A stretch of 64,000 nt of DNA from Prunella strophiata (GCA_036583965.1 JAZBQD010000001.1:23235569-23299568); one strand, 5' to 3'; shown: positions 24,991 to 36,110, numbered from the stretch's first letter. Numbers and translations: made by a program. Notes: generated by a model from the sequence alone, not told the origin.

Positions 24991-27879
24991 GTGTAATTTT
25001 TGTCAATCTGGAACTACATTAAGCTTTACTCCAGTGTATAAGCCATGGGTGATGGCTGCTGTAAAATGACAGAGCTCGGGGGTAGCTCCTTTTCCCTTGG
25101 GCCTGCCAGTGAATGTACCCCTGCAGGCTCATACTGACAACAGCAAACAGTATTGGCCTCAGTTTTGTGACCTGGAGGAAGGGAGGAAAAGCCATTTAAC
25201 TGGCTTGCAGTTAAATCAATGCTCCCTGCCATTCACTGGATCCAACAGACACCACCCTGTGTGAGTAGGAAAAGTTAGAAATGTTATGAGATGCACCTTT
25301 TTTCCACAAATGTGCCAAAACAAAACACCCTGGGTTAGGTTTCATCTCACTTCTCTCATAGTTATGAAAGAAAAGATGCCATGGAGCAGATTTACATCTT
25401 GCTCTCTGTTTTGTAAGATGGCTTCATAAATAAGCCACTGACATCCATTGATTAATTAATTAATCCATCCATTAATTGTTTTCCTTTCACAGGCACCCTT
25501 GTGCTGAAGGGGAACTCTTATCCACCTCACCAGCTCAGTGTGACACTGCTAATTTAGAGCTAACTGAGCTGCTCAAGTAAAGTGTTCTTTTGACCCAGTT
25601 ATAAAATTACTGTAATAAATGCAAAAGGAATTGCTAGACATTTTAATTTTGGAATAAGAGTCCATGAAACAAACAAAGTGGGATTGACACTTTCAAGGCA
25701 AGACAGTGCAGCTGAGTGATTTAATGAAAATTGTGCTGCAGCTAAAGCTGCTGCAGTTTGCTTTAAGGAATCATGGGAATATAAGATATGATGATCTCTT
25801 CATATAACCATTAGCAAATGGTTAAACTGTAATTGTTCCATATATGTATTATGTACTCACAAAAAATCCCAGTTTGTGAGGACATCAAAATAAATTGCTT
25901 TTTATGAGGAAAGAACCATCTTTCAAGATTTTTATATCCAGATAGCTTTCTAAATGTTTTTTATGTACCTCCCCAAAGGGAGAAAATTTATAATAACTAG
26001 TGAAGTATCTTTTATTCTGTTATGGTATTTCTTCACATTTCTATAAACTTCTTGCAAAATAGCTACAAAAAGACATTATTTATAATATACCTTGTTTCAC
26101 CTGAAGGGTTTTTTCCAGCTCTTGTCCAGTGTTTGGTAGTGATACAGGAATACTTGCAGAAGAAAGTCATTACATACACAGCCTCTTCCCAGCCCTTAGT
26201 AATTACAGGCTTTTTAATATGCAGACGTGGGAAGCCTTTTAGTCTGTCAAAGTTTCACTTTATGTCTCTGTCTGGACATGAATTCAGAGTGGCAGTTAAA
26301 AGTAAAAAATTGTATTCTTTAATTTACTTAAATTTTGGCATCACTGCTGTCTTGTAGCACTTGCAGCTTGATGATATGCCACAAGAGTTTTCTTTCCAAG
26401 CTTTAAAATATGTGTATTTTCTTTTGCTAAGAAGGAAAGGGTCAGCAAGTGTTCATCACATTCCTTTTTCTGTCACTGACATAAAAGTGGTTCCAAATAC
26501 AAATATCATTGATTAAGTTTTATCACCCTAAAGGAAAATGGTCCCAGTCTTTTCCATCTTTGTTTGGATTATATTTTCCATTTTCTAATTAGTGTCTATT
26601 TCAAAATCCCACATGTATTTTGATGATATCTTTCTTGAGCTGGGTGCCCAGAGCTGAACATGCGCTACTCACTCAGGGGTACTCTTGATTTACAAGAACA
26701 GAATATGTTCATTAATATTGCCTCCATTTTAGCTACTCATTCTGCATTAGCAAAAACCAAATAAAAATATTTCCATCAATCTGTGGCCAGAATGGTGTGT
26801 GCCTAAATAAAGATGTAACTTAAGCAAAGGAAGATCTTCGTGCTGTTACGGTGAGCTTAACACCTCACAAGTTTCTCAATAGTAGGAGAAATTGTTCTGT
26901 GTGGCTGGCACGAGTGAGCTGCTGTATCCTCACAGCATTTTTTTTTTTCAGATGGCAGCAGCTGCTTTACTCTTTGCTTTTGAGTGGTCATTACTCCTCA
27001 GTCCAATGTCTGTGCAAAAGGGCTGAGAGCTTTGGAAATAAACTGAGAGCAATTTAACTGACCTTCCCATGACGTGGATGGATCAGCTGGAGTGTCAGCT
27101 GCCAAAGCACTGAATTGACAGATTCTTAGCCTGGATATTTGGCTTGTAAGAAAATGGAGGACCTGTGGCAGCTTTGCCTTTCTTCTACATCCAGACCCAG
27201 GGACTGGATGTAGAGGATGAGAATGCTCTTCTCATCACTGTGCCTTTATCACACAGCATGAGCCACCTGATGTGGGGCAGAACAGCTCTTCCAGCATGGA
27301 AAAAACTTTGCTCAAAATTGGTAGAGTCGAAAATTTTACTAATGCAATGGAAAGCCTTTTATTAAGGACAGATCCTAATAATGGTATTCAACACATGGCT
27401 TCAGGTCAAACTGGATTTAATACACCATGCCTTTCATATATCAGGATTTTTCTATTATTTTAATAAGAGTTCATTTGTGTGTCTAATAATACATCACATT
27501 TTACTCATGACCTCATTAGGAAGATTCTTAAACATTTGCTTGATCATTATCCTAAAGAAGGATAGAGGTCTGCTGTCTTGGGAACACCTCAGGTTTAATC
27601 CAGCTCGTGCAATAGCCACTTGAGCCTACAGCCTGATGTACACTTTTCTGTTCATTCATTTAAAATAACTGTGTAATTCCTTAGCAAGTAAGGTTAGTGA
27701 TTTCTAAGCATTAATATGTAACCTGCTATTTACATTTTTTGTAAGGATAAACCAGAACATGTGAGTCTTCAGCTACTCTACAGCTTACTAGAATGATTAA
27801 TACAAACTTCAGCAACAACTTGCTTACTTGCTGCTTTCTACATTTCCTTTGGCAGGGCAAATTCTGTCAACCATCTCTG
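24991..27879. other. intergenic
   Basis: AT-rich intergenic DNA between the convergent RTKN2 and ARID5B genes. It includes a short ATTA tandem run near 25,450-25,480 and another AATAAA near 25,613. No gene or identifiable repeat was found. Confidence 0.6.

Positions 27880-27921
<42 letters not shown>
27880..27921. repeat. A42 homopolymer
   Basis: An uninterrupted run of 42 A residues on the plus strand, followed by A/G-rich sequence. I found no recognisable retrocopy body or poly(A) signal immediately upstream, so I treat it as a mononucleotide repeat and not as a proven retroposon tail. The length is probably unstable and may be inaccurate in the assembly. Confidence 0.9.
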
Positions 27922-27926
<5 letters not shown>

Positions 27927-30900
27927 AAAACAACAGAAAATAAGATAGGAAAAGATAGAGCCAATTATTTAATTAGACTCTATCTGTCTCATGTTGAGGC
28001 ATTGAAGAGAGAGCCAAGGGCTTGTTGTAGAAACAATTATTTGAATCAGGATATATACAAGTGTATAAATTCAATTTGGGCTCTCACTGCTTTTGAACAA
28101 CTGTCAAGGGAGGGGCCACAGTTTCTCTGCCCCTCACTTTTAAATATGAACCATTGTGACAGAAGTTTCCATCACACTTTTGAGGCATTAGTCCTTAGGA
28201 GTGTTAGGTTTGGCAAAATAGGGCCACATTCATGCCTGACTTTCAATACCATCATCCTCCCAGACCCTCTGACCTTGGGGCATGCAGGAAAGGGAAAAGA
28301 ATCCTATTTCTTCTCTTTTCTAGAGAGATGATACTAGCAAACTCTTAGCAACTTTTAATGTAAGAACAGGGCAGTTTTGAAAAGCTGACTGTGTTACTAA
28401 TGGGATGTGACCAAAAAGCCCAATCAGGATGTCTTCTGAGAAGCCACCTGACATTATCACTGCCCTTGAACATTTTTGCCCTTGGGCAACTTTTTCAGCT
28501 TTTTATAGTGACATAATATTCAGAGAAGATATTGTTTAGTCCTTGTACTTCACTTTTGAAACCCTTTACTACAGAGAATTTTGAGTCTTTAAGCTCTCCT
28601 TCCTTTTCCAGTGTCACTGTAGGAATTAGTCTTATCTGGCAGAAACATATTTCATCTCAGCTGACTTGCAAAGCACACAAGGTTACAGCAGTTGAAAGAA
28701 GGAAGCATGGCTTGGAATTGGCCAGTGCATTGCAGGCTGTGACTTGTCCATGGAGCAGAGTTTGGGACTGTCTCATGTGAGATACTCTGGTCCTCCTCAT
28801 GCTGATAAAGGAGCAGCAGAGACCAGAAACCCCTTTCCAGTTCATGCCTTCAGTTCCTTCATCATGCTTTATCAGCAATCCCACTATTTTCTACAATGCT
28901 CTAGTCCCAGTAAGGCACTGATCTTGTAGCTCAAGACACAAACTGTCCTGACGCCCTCCTGGACATCTGTCAGGGAGTGCATGGCATTCCCCAGCATCAA
29001 GGTGCACCAAGACAATTTTGCCCAGCCAGGTCCAGAGTCAAGATCCCCACATGCCTTGTTCTGCTTTTTATCCCACTCTACTGCAAACATAAAAGCTCCC
29101 TTTAGGAGAAAGTCCTAAAGTGCTTTATAATCATTAAACTTCACAGTACCCTTTGGGTTAATTATTTGTATGGCAGTAGAAGTCATCCACAGAGGTTACA
29201 CATATGAGATATCCATGTGGCAGCCTCTATAGATCTGATTGTACTCAGGTTTTTTGGCCTGTTTTAGCAGCATCCTGATCCTATAATCAAATTATAAGTT
29301 CTGGTTTTGATAAACTAAACATAAAAGAACAAACAAGCAAATGAGCTTTTCCACAGCCTCCTCCTCCTCTGAGTGCAGTGTTTCAAGGTCCTCATGGAGT
29401 GCTCCCTGGAGCAGGGCTGCAGCTTACCAAGCCTCAGTCCCTCCTGGCACTCTCATTCATGCATTCTGTCAAACAACATTTTCTTTGATTTTTTATCAAG
29501 ATCTTCTTGACTGAGATCTTCAAAGCAATTAATTCAGTGCTCCATGATTGCAGCTGCTGAATAATTGTTTGTTAGAGCATTTTCTTTCCCAGGCAAGAGA
29601 TGTAAAGTAGTTGCTCCCCTCAATAAACAAGTTGTCAAATGTGATTAGTTAATGGACCTGTAATCATGCGGTAGCATAAAGGTAAGGATATGGTAAGTGT
29701 GATGTGAAAATGCATATTTAAATTAAAGCTATAGGGGAACATTTTCCCATAGGAACTCTTCCTATCAATGCTGAAATAGACAATTTACTATTCACAATGA
29801 TTAACTGTAGATCATTAATTAAAGAAAACAAGAGATTAGTCATCAAGCATTTCAAATTAAAGATGCATTGATTGTTTGAGTTACTTTTAGGTCAGGCCAG
29901 GAGAGCAGGTTAGTGCCCAGATCCCCATGCCTGAGCCAGCCTTCCCATAGAAACTGACATGCAGAAGTAAAAGCCTGTTAAAATTAAGGTCAAAAATGTA
30001 CTAGCCAATATTAAACTCCCAGAGCCTGAAATGTGATCCTATGTTCCTATTGACCAGCCCTGTAATTTGCCATAATGTTTCTGGTCAGACACATTAGGAG
30101 GCAGAAATGGAGAACCCAGGCTTGTGGGGAAGAGAGAATGTCATTTTTTGGCAAGTGAATGCTAAATTCCAACCTAAATGCAGTTACAGAGAGTATGTAT
30201 TATAGCTCAAAAAAATCTAATTAGCTCCTTTTTATCTCTAAATAATAAATCTATCTTTCTGCCTGCCCTTTAGAAGAAATTTGAGACAACCCTGCAGTGG
30301 AATCTGATGGAAAGCAGAAGCCCTGTGCAAAAGAATCTTGCAAGGCTGGGGGTTTTTCCTTCCACCCTCCCTTGGGAAATGTACATTCAATGGTATCATT
30401 TCCTAAAAGAGTTTTCCTTGACAGAAAAAGCAAATACTTTTATTTTTGTTTTTGTTAAAAGCTGTATCTATTACAGAAATTTAATTCTCCATTTGGGAAT
30501 TATAAGCAGTAATACAATAATAATAGTTGTTGGTTACCACACGCTTATTTTAGACTATTCCAGGCAGCTGCCTTCTGCTTTTTGTGCAATCTCTTAGCAT
30601 TAGGCTCCAATATAAAATAAATTACTCTGAACTGTCTGCCAAAATTGACTATTCTTTTAAAATCAAGTAGCTGTTACTTCCATTATGTAATAGAAACAGG
30701 GGTAATTTAATTACTAAGTCACGTATGAAAAATAAGACTTCAGCCTGCAACCTTCAGGAAATTGACTCCCTAACTACTATTAAAAAGATGATCAGAGTAC
30801 GTACTTCTGAGACAATGGACCTGTGAAGGCCACTGAAGCAGAGATGTGCTGCATAGTCAGAGGACTGTGGGGTCATCACCCCATGATATTGCTCCAGCAT

Positions 30901-33351
30901 CCCTCCAGGTTCAGCTCCTTTGTGGGTTACTTCAGTTACTCCCACTCTTCTTCTTCCCCTTGGATGACTCCCAGTGTCACAGTGGGTTCCTCTTATTCCC
31001 TCTGCCTCCCTTCCACACCTCTGCTTTTCCTGCTGTAATAACCAAGGACATGTGGTTTCAAGGTACTGGACCTTTCAGAAGTGATCAAAGGTAGTTGGAG
31101 GATTGCTCTTACACACAAAACCATGGTTGACTGCAGGACTGCCCAGCTGCAGGATGACATAGATGGCCAAATGTCACCAGGCTCGCGATAGTATCCCCCA
31201 AGCCAGTGAGACACAGGGTAGGACCAGGCTGCTCCAGATAACTGCACTGCTGACCAAGAGCATCCAAGCTTTCTTAGAAGGCTACACACTGGATGAAGTG
31301 GATGCATCCCTTCTTAGCCCACACATTGCTCGAGAGACATTCTCTTCCTTGTTAGTATGCAGCTGGTGTGGTTCACTAGCTCTGCCAAGCAGAGCTTTTT
31401 AATTCTCCCTCGCTGGAGAGAGGAACTCCAGAATAAGAGAATGATTAATGGAGGGAGGAAAAAAAAAGGCAAACAAAATTTAAAAAGGGATAATAAAAAC
31501 CCTCAATGAAAGTGAAACGATCAAGATTTATGAGAATTCTATGAATTCCTCACAGCCGTTCGAAGCAGGATTGCATAAGCCGCAGCACACCTCACTCGGC
31601 ACATCCTTTAATGAGAATGGCCGTGTTTACGCTTTCATTTACACCGCCTCCATGCCCGCAGGCTCCAGGCGAGCCCTGTTCACTACGTACTGAGCAAACA
31701 GAAAGCCAGGCCTGTGTAACTGGAGACCAGCTGGAGGGGTTTTGGGTGCGAGAGGTGGGTCCTGCCTGCAGCACCCAGCAGCACCCAGCACAGGGACAGC
31801 CAGGGAGTGGGGACACTTACCAAGGTACGACAATGAAATCTGGTTTTTTTGCAACTCCAGGAGCACAGCAATTGGATAAAGCCAAGTTTTCCAGGGAAGG
31901 TTGACCAGCTTGTATTCAGCAGTGTGATATTCAGGGCTATAGTGATATGGCCCTGGCAAATCTTTTCCATTCCCTTCCAGCTCTCATGGAAATCAATTAA
32001 ATGTCTCTGATCAGGTTTTTCACTGTGGCTGGGGACAGGTGGTCTTCCTATGCTCCTGCAGGGTTGAGCACAAGCCAACCTGCAATGAGGGTGCCTCCAA
32101 GCTGCCTGAAATTAGACATCATTAGAAGACCTTAGCAGATCTTTTTCTCTGCAGAGAGTTCAAGAGAGGAAAAGTGCCTGGATCAGCTGTGAGACATTTG
32201 CAATGAATTGTCTCCATACTAAACACTGGACATGAATAATATCCCTGCACTCCCCATAAAGTAGTCCCTTCATTGCCAAACTCCCTTAACACAAGGGGGT
32301 TAAACACAAAGTTAACCCCCATGGCAAAAGCCAGGAGAATCCAGGTCACTGCAAGGCACAGCTTTTACATGATCACCTTTGCAGGCAGCAAAGCTCCCGT
32401 TTGCCCAGGATGGATCACAGAAGCTCTGCTGCATGATGTGTTGCAGGATAACTGACAGACGAGTTGGTTATAATTGGAAGAGATGGGCAGAGATGATACC
32501 TGAGCATGGAATGTCTTAGCTTGCAGACAGAAATCACACCTGAACTCCTCTGAAGTGCTGAGGTGTGCAGCACAGTCAGTGCAACTTCCTGGAGGCTGCA
32601 AACCTTTCTAAAGAGATTCAGGAGCCAGATCAAAATGTTACAGGCCAGTATGGTCTCAAAGAGAGTGTTTGAGAATGTAATTCAGGGGCTGTGAACAGGA
32701 GGGGTGGAGGAACAGATTGCATTCATACACCCTCTAGGTAATAATCATACCATTAACTTGAAATGTTCAAGTATTTTTGCTGTCTATTGTATGCACAAGT
32801 TTAACACTGCCAGGCACCTATTAAGGCCACACAGTGGGAACCCAGACAGCAGGGCTTGTAAAATGTGACACCCAACTTCTGCATCTGCCCATTGCTTCTA
32901 AGCTGGCTGAATCTAAGAAGTGACAGGTTCCTTCTTTCTTCTCTTCTTCCTTTCTTAATTAGATAAGGAAAATAAATCAAAATGATACAAGCACAACTTT
33001 TCCATTTCTTATATCACCCTCTATATCTCAGTTCCACCAATGCCAAAGCTGTGGGCTGTGATCCCATGAGGATGGCTGTGTTGATGTAGCAATTCTCACA
33101 TGGCTGAGGGCCATTGGTGCTAATTTGTTGGCTGCATCTTCTGTGCTGGTCAAGTGAGGCAGCATCCACACTCTGCAGCAGGGAGCTGCACAGGGCTGCC
33201 CTGTCCAGCTCTGGATGATCCAGCACCAGGTGATAACCACAGGCCCTGTGGAGCAACCAGCTGGGACAGAAGCAGTGCAGCTATCATGTATTACATTGCA
33301 ATGTTTCAGCAAATACAGCTTGCTTTCAGGAGGCCTAATTAACACAGGCAG

Positions 33352-33354
<3 letters not shown>
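27922..33354. other. intergenic, candidate non-coding elements, no gene found
   Basis: No coding exon was recognised on either strand. Minus-strand frames near 31,639-32,349 are open for 60-130 codons but match no family I know. AT-rich blocks at about 29,600-29,890 and a CpG-bearing block at about 31,520-31,680 are noted as possible conserved elements. Whether the retroelement to the right extends into this stretch is not clear. Confidence 0.5.

Positions 33355-33397
<43 letters not shown>
33355..33397. repeat. T43 homopolymer (A tract on the minus strand)
   Basis: A run of 43 T residues on the plus strand. On the minus strand it is an A tract lying downstream of the LTR-like segment and the factor H-like retrocopy. 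It could be the tail of a minus-strand retroposon. However, there is no AATAAA or ATTAAA in the 40 minus-strand bases before it, and I found no matching target-site duplication. A simple mononucleotide repeat is equally possible. Confidence 0.9.
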
Positions 33398-33401
<4 letters not shown>

Positions 33402-33500
33402 AGTTGGTTTTGGAAAAATAATGAAAATTAATAACATATCCAAACCCTGTTCCATCAGAGGGAGAAGAACAACACTGAAGAGTGGTGATGGCAGCAGGAG

Positions 33501-34577
33501 TGTAGAGCCCCCATGCAGCCCACCAGATATAGAGGGGCCACTGGATTTCTAGTCCAGATAACCTTGTTGCTTTGTTTGAAGTATCCAGCATGCAGCTGTA
33601 ATTCCTTTGTGCCTGATCCATAGGGAGATGGAGCCTTATTCTAATAGCATACAGCTCTTTCGGCCTATTCTGAGGTTTTCAGTCCACAGCCTTATAAGGG
33701 CTCCTCTGAAAAGCCAAATTTAGACTGAGTAGGGAACTGCTGTTCCCTATCATGTGGATTTCAGTTCTTTGATCCACATAATTCTTCTGAAGGGAGGAGG
33801 GCCAATAATCAATAGGTGCTATAGACAAGCTATTTAATGGGACTTTCTCAAAACTTGAATAAATCAAGTTTGACCTCCTTCTGGCTCCATTAGTCCTGTA
33901 GCAAAGTAGCTTAACACTAGCTTTAAATGAAGAACAGATGCTTTTTCTGAGCAGAGCTATTGTGCACCAGTGAAGAGAGAAGGGGATAAACAAACATTGA
34001 CTCCAACTGCAGCCAGAAAAAAATATAACTGGTCTCTCCACTCTTAGAGTTGTTCCTCCATCACCATTAGCAGCTGAAAGCAGGATATACAGGGGAAGAT
34101 GGAGAGATGGTGGGGATAATGGCTGCTTTCTCAGAGTCCTGCCATGAGCTGGGCAGCTGGTGGCATGAGGCATGGTGGATGGAGACTGGTGGGGTCATTC
34201 CACTGCTGCACAGGATAGCAGTACTCTAAGGAGTGAAACCTGAATGCCTTTCATGTCACATTCTAAGTTATTGGGAGCAAATTCCCCTTCTCATTGATGA
34301 ACACATTAATGAATTGACACTCCTGTATTCTCATTCTTGCTTCAGCTCCTTTGCTGCAGTTCAGACTCTTCTTGTGCACCATTTGTGTGTGTTTTGTAAT
34401 TTGGAGAAGAGGACCATCAGCAACTGCCTTATAGGAGATCTGGTTTGGTCAGTACACCTCAGCACTCCATGGCTCATTGCTTTCCATACTGTTCACCTGC
34501 TTTTAACATCTGTAGCCCATTAGGGATGAGGCTCAGCTGCAGCCCCACTCCCAATTACCACTAACTGTGCACCTACA
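33501..34577 (-). mobile_element. LTR-like segment (candidate retroviral 3' LTR)
   Basis: On the minus strand this segment begins with TGTAGGTGCACAGTTAG directly after a polypurine tract. That is the position and TG start expected of a retroviral 3' LTR. Near its other end it has a TATA-like TTATAAGG (around 33,690) and an AATAAG about 70 bases later. The left boundary is uncertain: the minus-strand CTCTACA ending near 33,501 would give imperfect TG...CA ends and about 1.08 kb. I see no second LTR copy to the right, so a pair cannot be shown. It could also be ordinary sequence. Confidence 0.35.
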
Positions 34578-34580
34578 ATT

Positions 34581-34600
34581 CCCCCTTTTTCTTTTCTTTT
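34581..34600 (-). other. polypurine tract
   Basis: Twenty consecutive purines on the minus strand, A-rich then ending in five G residues, followed by three bases and TG. In retroviruses such a tract primes plus-strand DNA synthesis and lies immediately upstream of the 3' LTR. The stop codon of the upstream membrane-anchor-like frame overlaps its first bases. Confidence 0.45.
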
Positions 34601-34811
34601 AAATAAATGCTACGTCTACTATTTCCCTACAGGGCCCTTGCAGGAGAAATAGTAAACATGGTACAAGTATCTCTTTTGTAGGTTCTACTAACTCTAGAAT
34701 GCATCTGTGTACTGATCTTGTTTCCTCTCTAAACTTATGTATCATTAAAATCTTTATACTTACATTATAGAATAGTGCCAATATCAATAGCAACACACAA
34801 GAATAAGCCAA
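34599..34811 (-). pseudogene. possible retroviral envelope C-terminal fragment
   Basis: An open frame of 70 codons contains a hydrophobic stretch of about 20 residues (SCVLLLILALFYNVSI). It is followed by a charged stretch (HKFREETRSVHR), and its stop touches the polypurine tract. A transmembrane anchor with a cytoplasmic tail ending at the polypurine tract is the usual arrangement of a retroviral env gene. Upstream, the frame is broken by stops. I do not recognise a specific env family, and AT-rich DNA can produce hydrophobic frames by chance, so this rests on position more than on sequence. Confidence 0.3.
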
Positions 34812-35228
34812 AGGCCAAACACCAGGATCAACAAAATCAACAGCTATACTATTCCATCAATAGCTATACAACTTTAACAATATCAATAATTATACAGCTA
34901 TAAAATTCCAAGTTATAATCCTTTTACAAGTGTTAATAAAATAACAGTGAGATCAGTACAGAATGGATAAAATGCAAGCACAATCCTTTATCTGCATAAA
35001 ATGTAAATACATTTACAAAACTAGATCTAATGTGAATAACATGCAAAGACAACCAACCAGTAATAAAAACAAATTCCAAGACAGAACATGGGTTAAGCTG
35101 AAAACAAAGCACAGCAAAATGGGAAACACCAGGAAAAGTTGAGCTCAAGTCACCTGGTTGGTTGAGGGCTCTGTCATTTCCAGAGCTGGGCTCCCTCATG
35201 CCTTTTCCACTTACCCAAACAACGATGA

Positions 35229-35850
35229 TTATTCACACTCAGGATATGGAATCACTCCATCCAGGCACTGTCTTCTGAATTTCTCCCTCTGGGAAACTTG
35301 CTGGTACCAGTGCTTGCACTCAGAGACAGCAGGGTCCCCTGAGCCATAGTAAAGGCTCAATTGGCTGGATGACTGCAACTGAATATTGTTCTTTTCCATA
35401 ATGTTCCTATTCAGGGAACAGGTCCTTCTTAGTATGCACCATGGGTACTTCAATGTCCCCTCCACACTCTGTACTCTGAAGCTGTGAGTACTTGGGTCTT
35501 TTAAACATCCCAGTTCACAACAGAATTCAATATAGTTACCCAATGTGGAGCACAGCTCTTGTTTAATCAACCCATTTCAGCTCAATATTGTTTCTGTCCA
35601 TATCTTCTGATGCCATACAGGCCACCAGGCAAACTGTGGAGCCTGTCCACTGCCCATTGAGACAGGTGATTGTTGGAGACCCTTTCAAGATACAGAAATT
35701 TGTGCATTTGTATTCCACAATATCACTTTGTTGATATGCTTACAAGGGGAAGACAAGAAGCTCCCCACTTAGAATAGCTGGAGGTGTGTTACATCTCCCA
35801 GCTTGTCCTTTGCGTGTTGGCAGCTCTGTCCAGATCCCATAGTCTTTCCC
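35229..35850 (-). pseudogene. intronless complement factor H-like pseudogene (C-terminal CCP modules)
   Basis: Read on the minus strand, the segment encodes consecutive CCP/sushi modules like the C-terminal end of complement factor H. The first clear module begins at Cys 35,793 (CNTPPAILSGELLVFPL). It has VEYKC at about 35,704-35,715 and TCLNGQW at about 35,650, and ends at Cys 35,631. A second module starts at Cys 35,619 (CMASEDMDRNNIELKW) and ends KYPWC at 35,436. A third starts at Cys 35,420 (CSLNRNIMEKNNIQL) and ends YPEC plus stop at 35,229. In factor H genes each CCP module is generally its own exon; here they are fused without introns, so this is a retrocopy. Breaks: an in-frame stop at 35,740-35,742; a one-base shift between 35,561 and 35,574; and a lost cysteine (Cys to Ser at 35,466-35,468). 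Similarity in the preceding module (W-T-E-L-P near 35,820) is weaker. Confidence 0.78.
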
Positions 35851-36110
35851 TAACTTCTTTCCAAACACTAAAAGCAGTACTTGCATCAGTCTTAAAATCT
35901 TATGACTTTGCCCACGGTAAAACACTACAATTTTGCAAGCCTGAGCACATACAGATGAGCTGCTCGTGCAGGGCTGGTGTGTTTCTGTGTGTACCTGTGT
36001 ATGGCAATTTGTTCATCAATTACTTCCATGTAAATTTTGAAACTAAGAGCAACCAAATAACCTGATAAACAATCCCAGCCACCAGGGACAGAGGAGCAGC
36101 AGGCTCAGAG
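35851..36110 (-). other. upstream part of the factor H-like retrocopy, boundary unclear
   Basis: The minus-strand frame continues open to about 35,925. It may cover the rest of a further decayed CCP module, since a Gly-Gln...Gly...Trp spacing can be seen, but conserved cysteines are not convincing. The 5' end of the retrocopy lies somewhere between about 35,850 and the AT-rich block that starts near 36,110. Confidence 0.35.

Noticed and set aside
27840..27921. A42 run as the tail of a processed pseudogene
   Set aside because: The sequence upstream has no poly(A) signal and no recognisable coding remnant; kept only as a homopolymer.
32122..32349. Minus-strand frame starting with a signal-peptide-like stretch
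   Set aside because: The hydrophobic start is suggestive, but the rest matches nothing and stops break the flanks; not enough to call a retroviral gene.
33679..34173. 164-codon minus-strand open frame within the LTR-like segment
   Set aside because: I considered a retroviral gene, but the sequence matches no gag, pol or env motif that I know. LTRs often contain chance frames.
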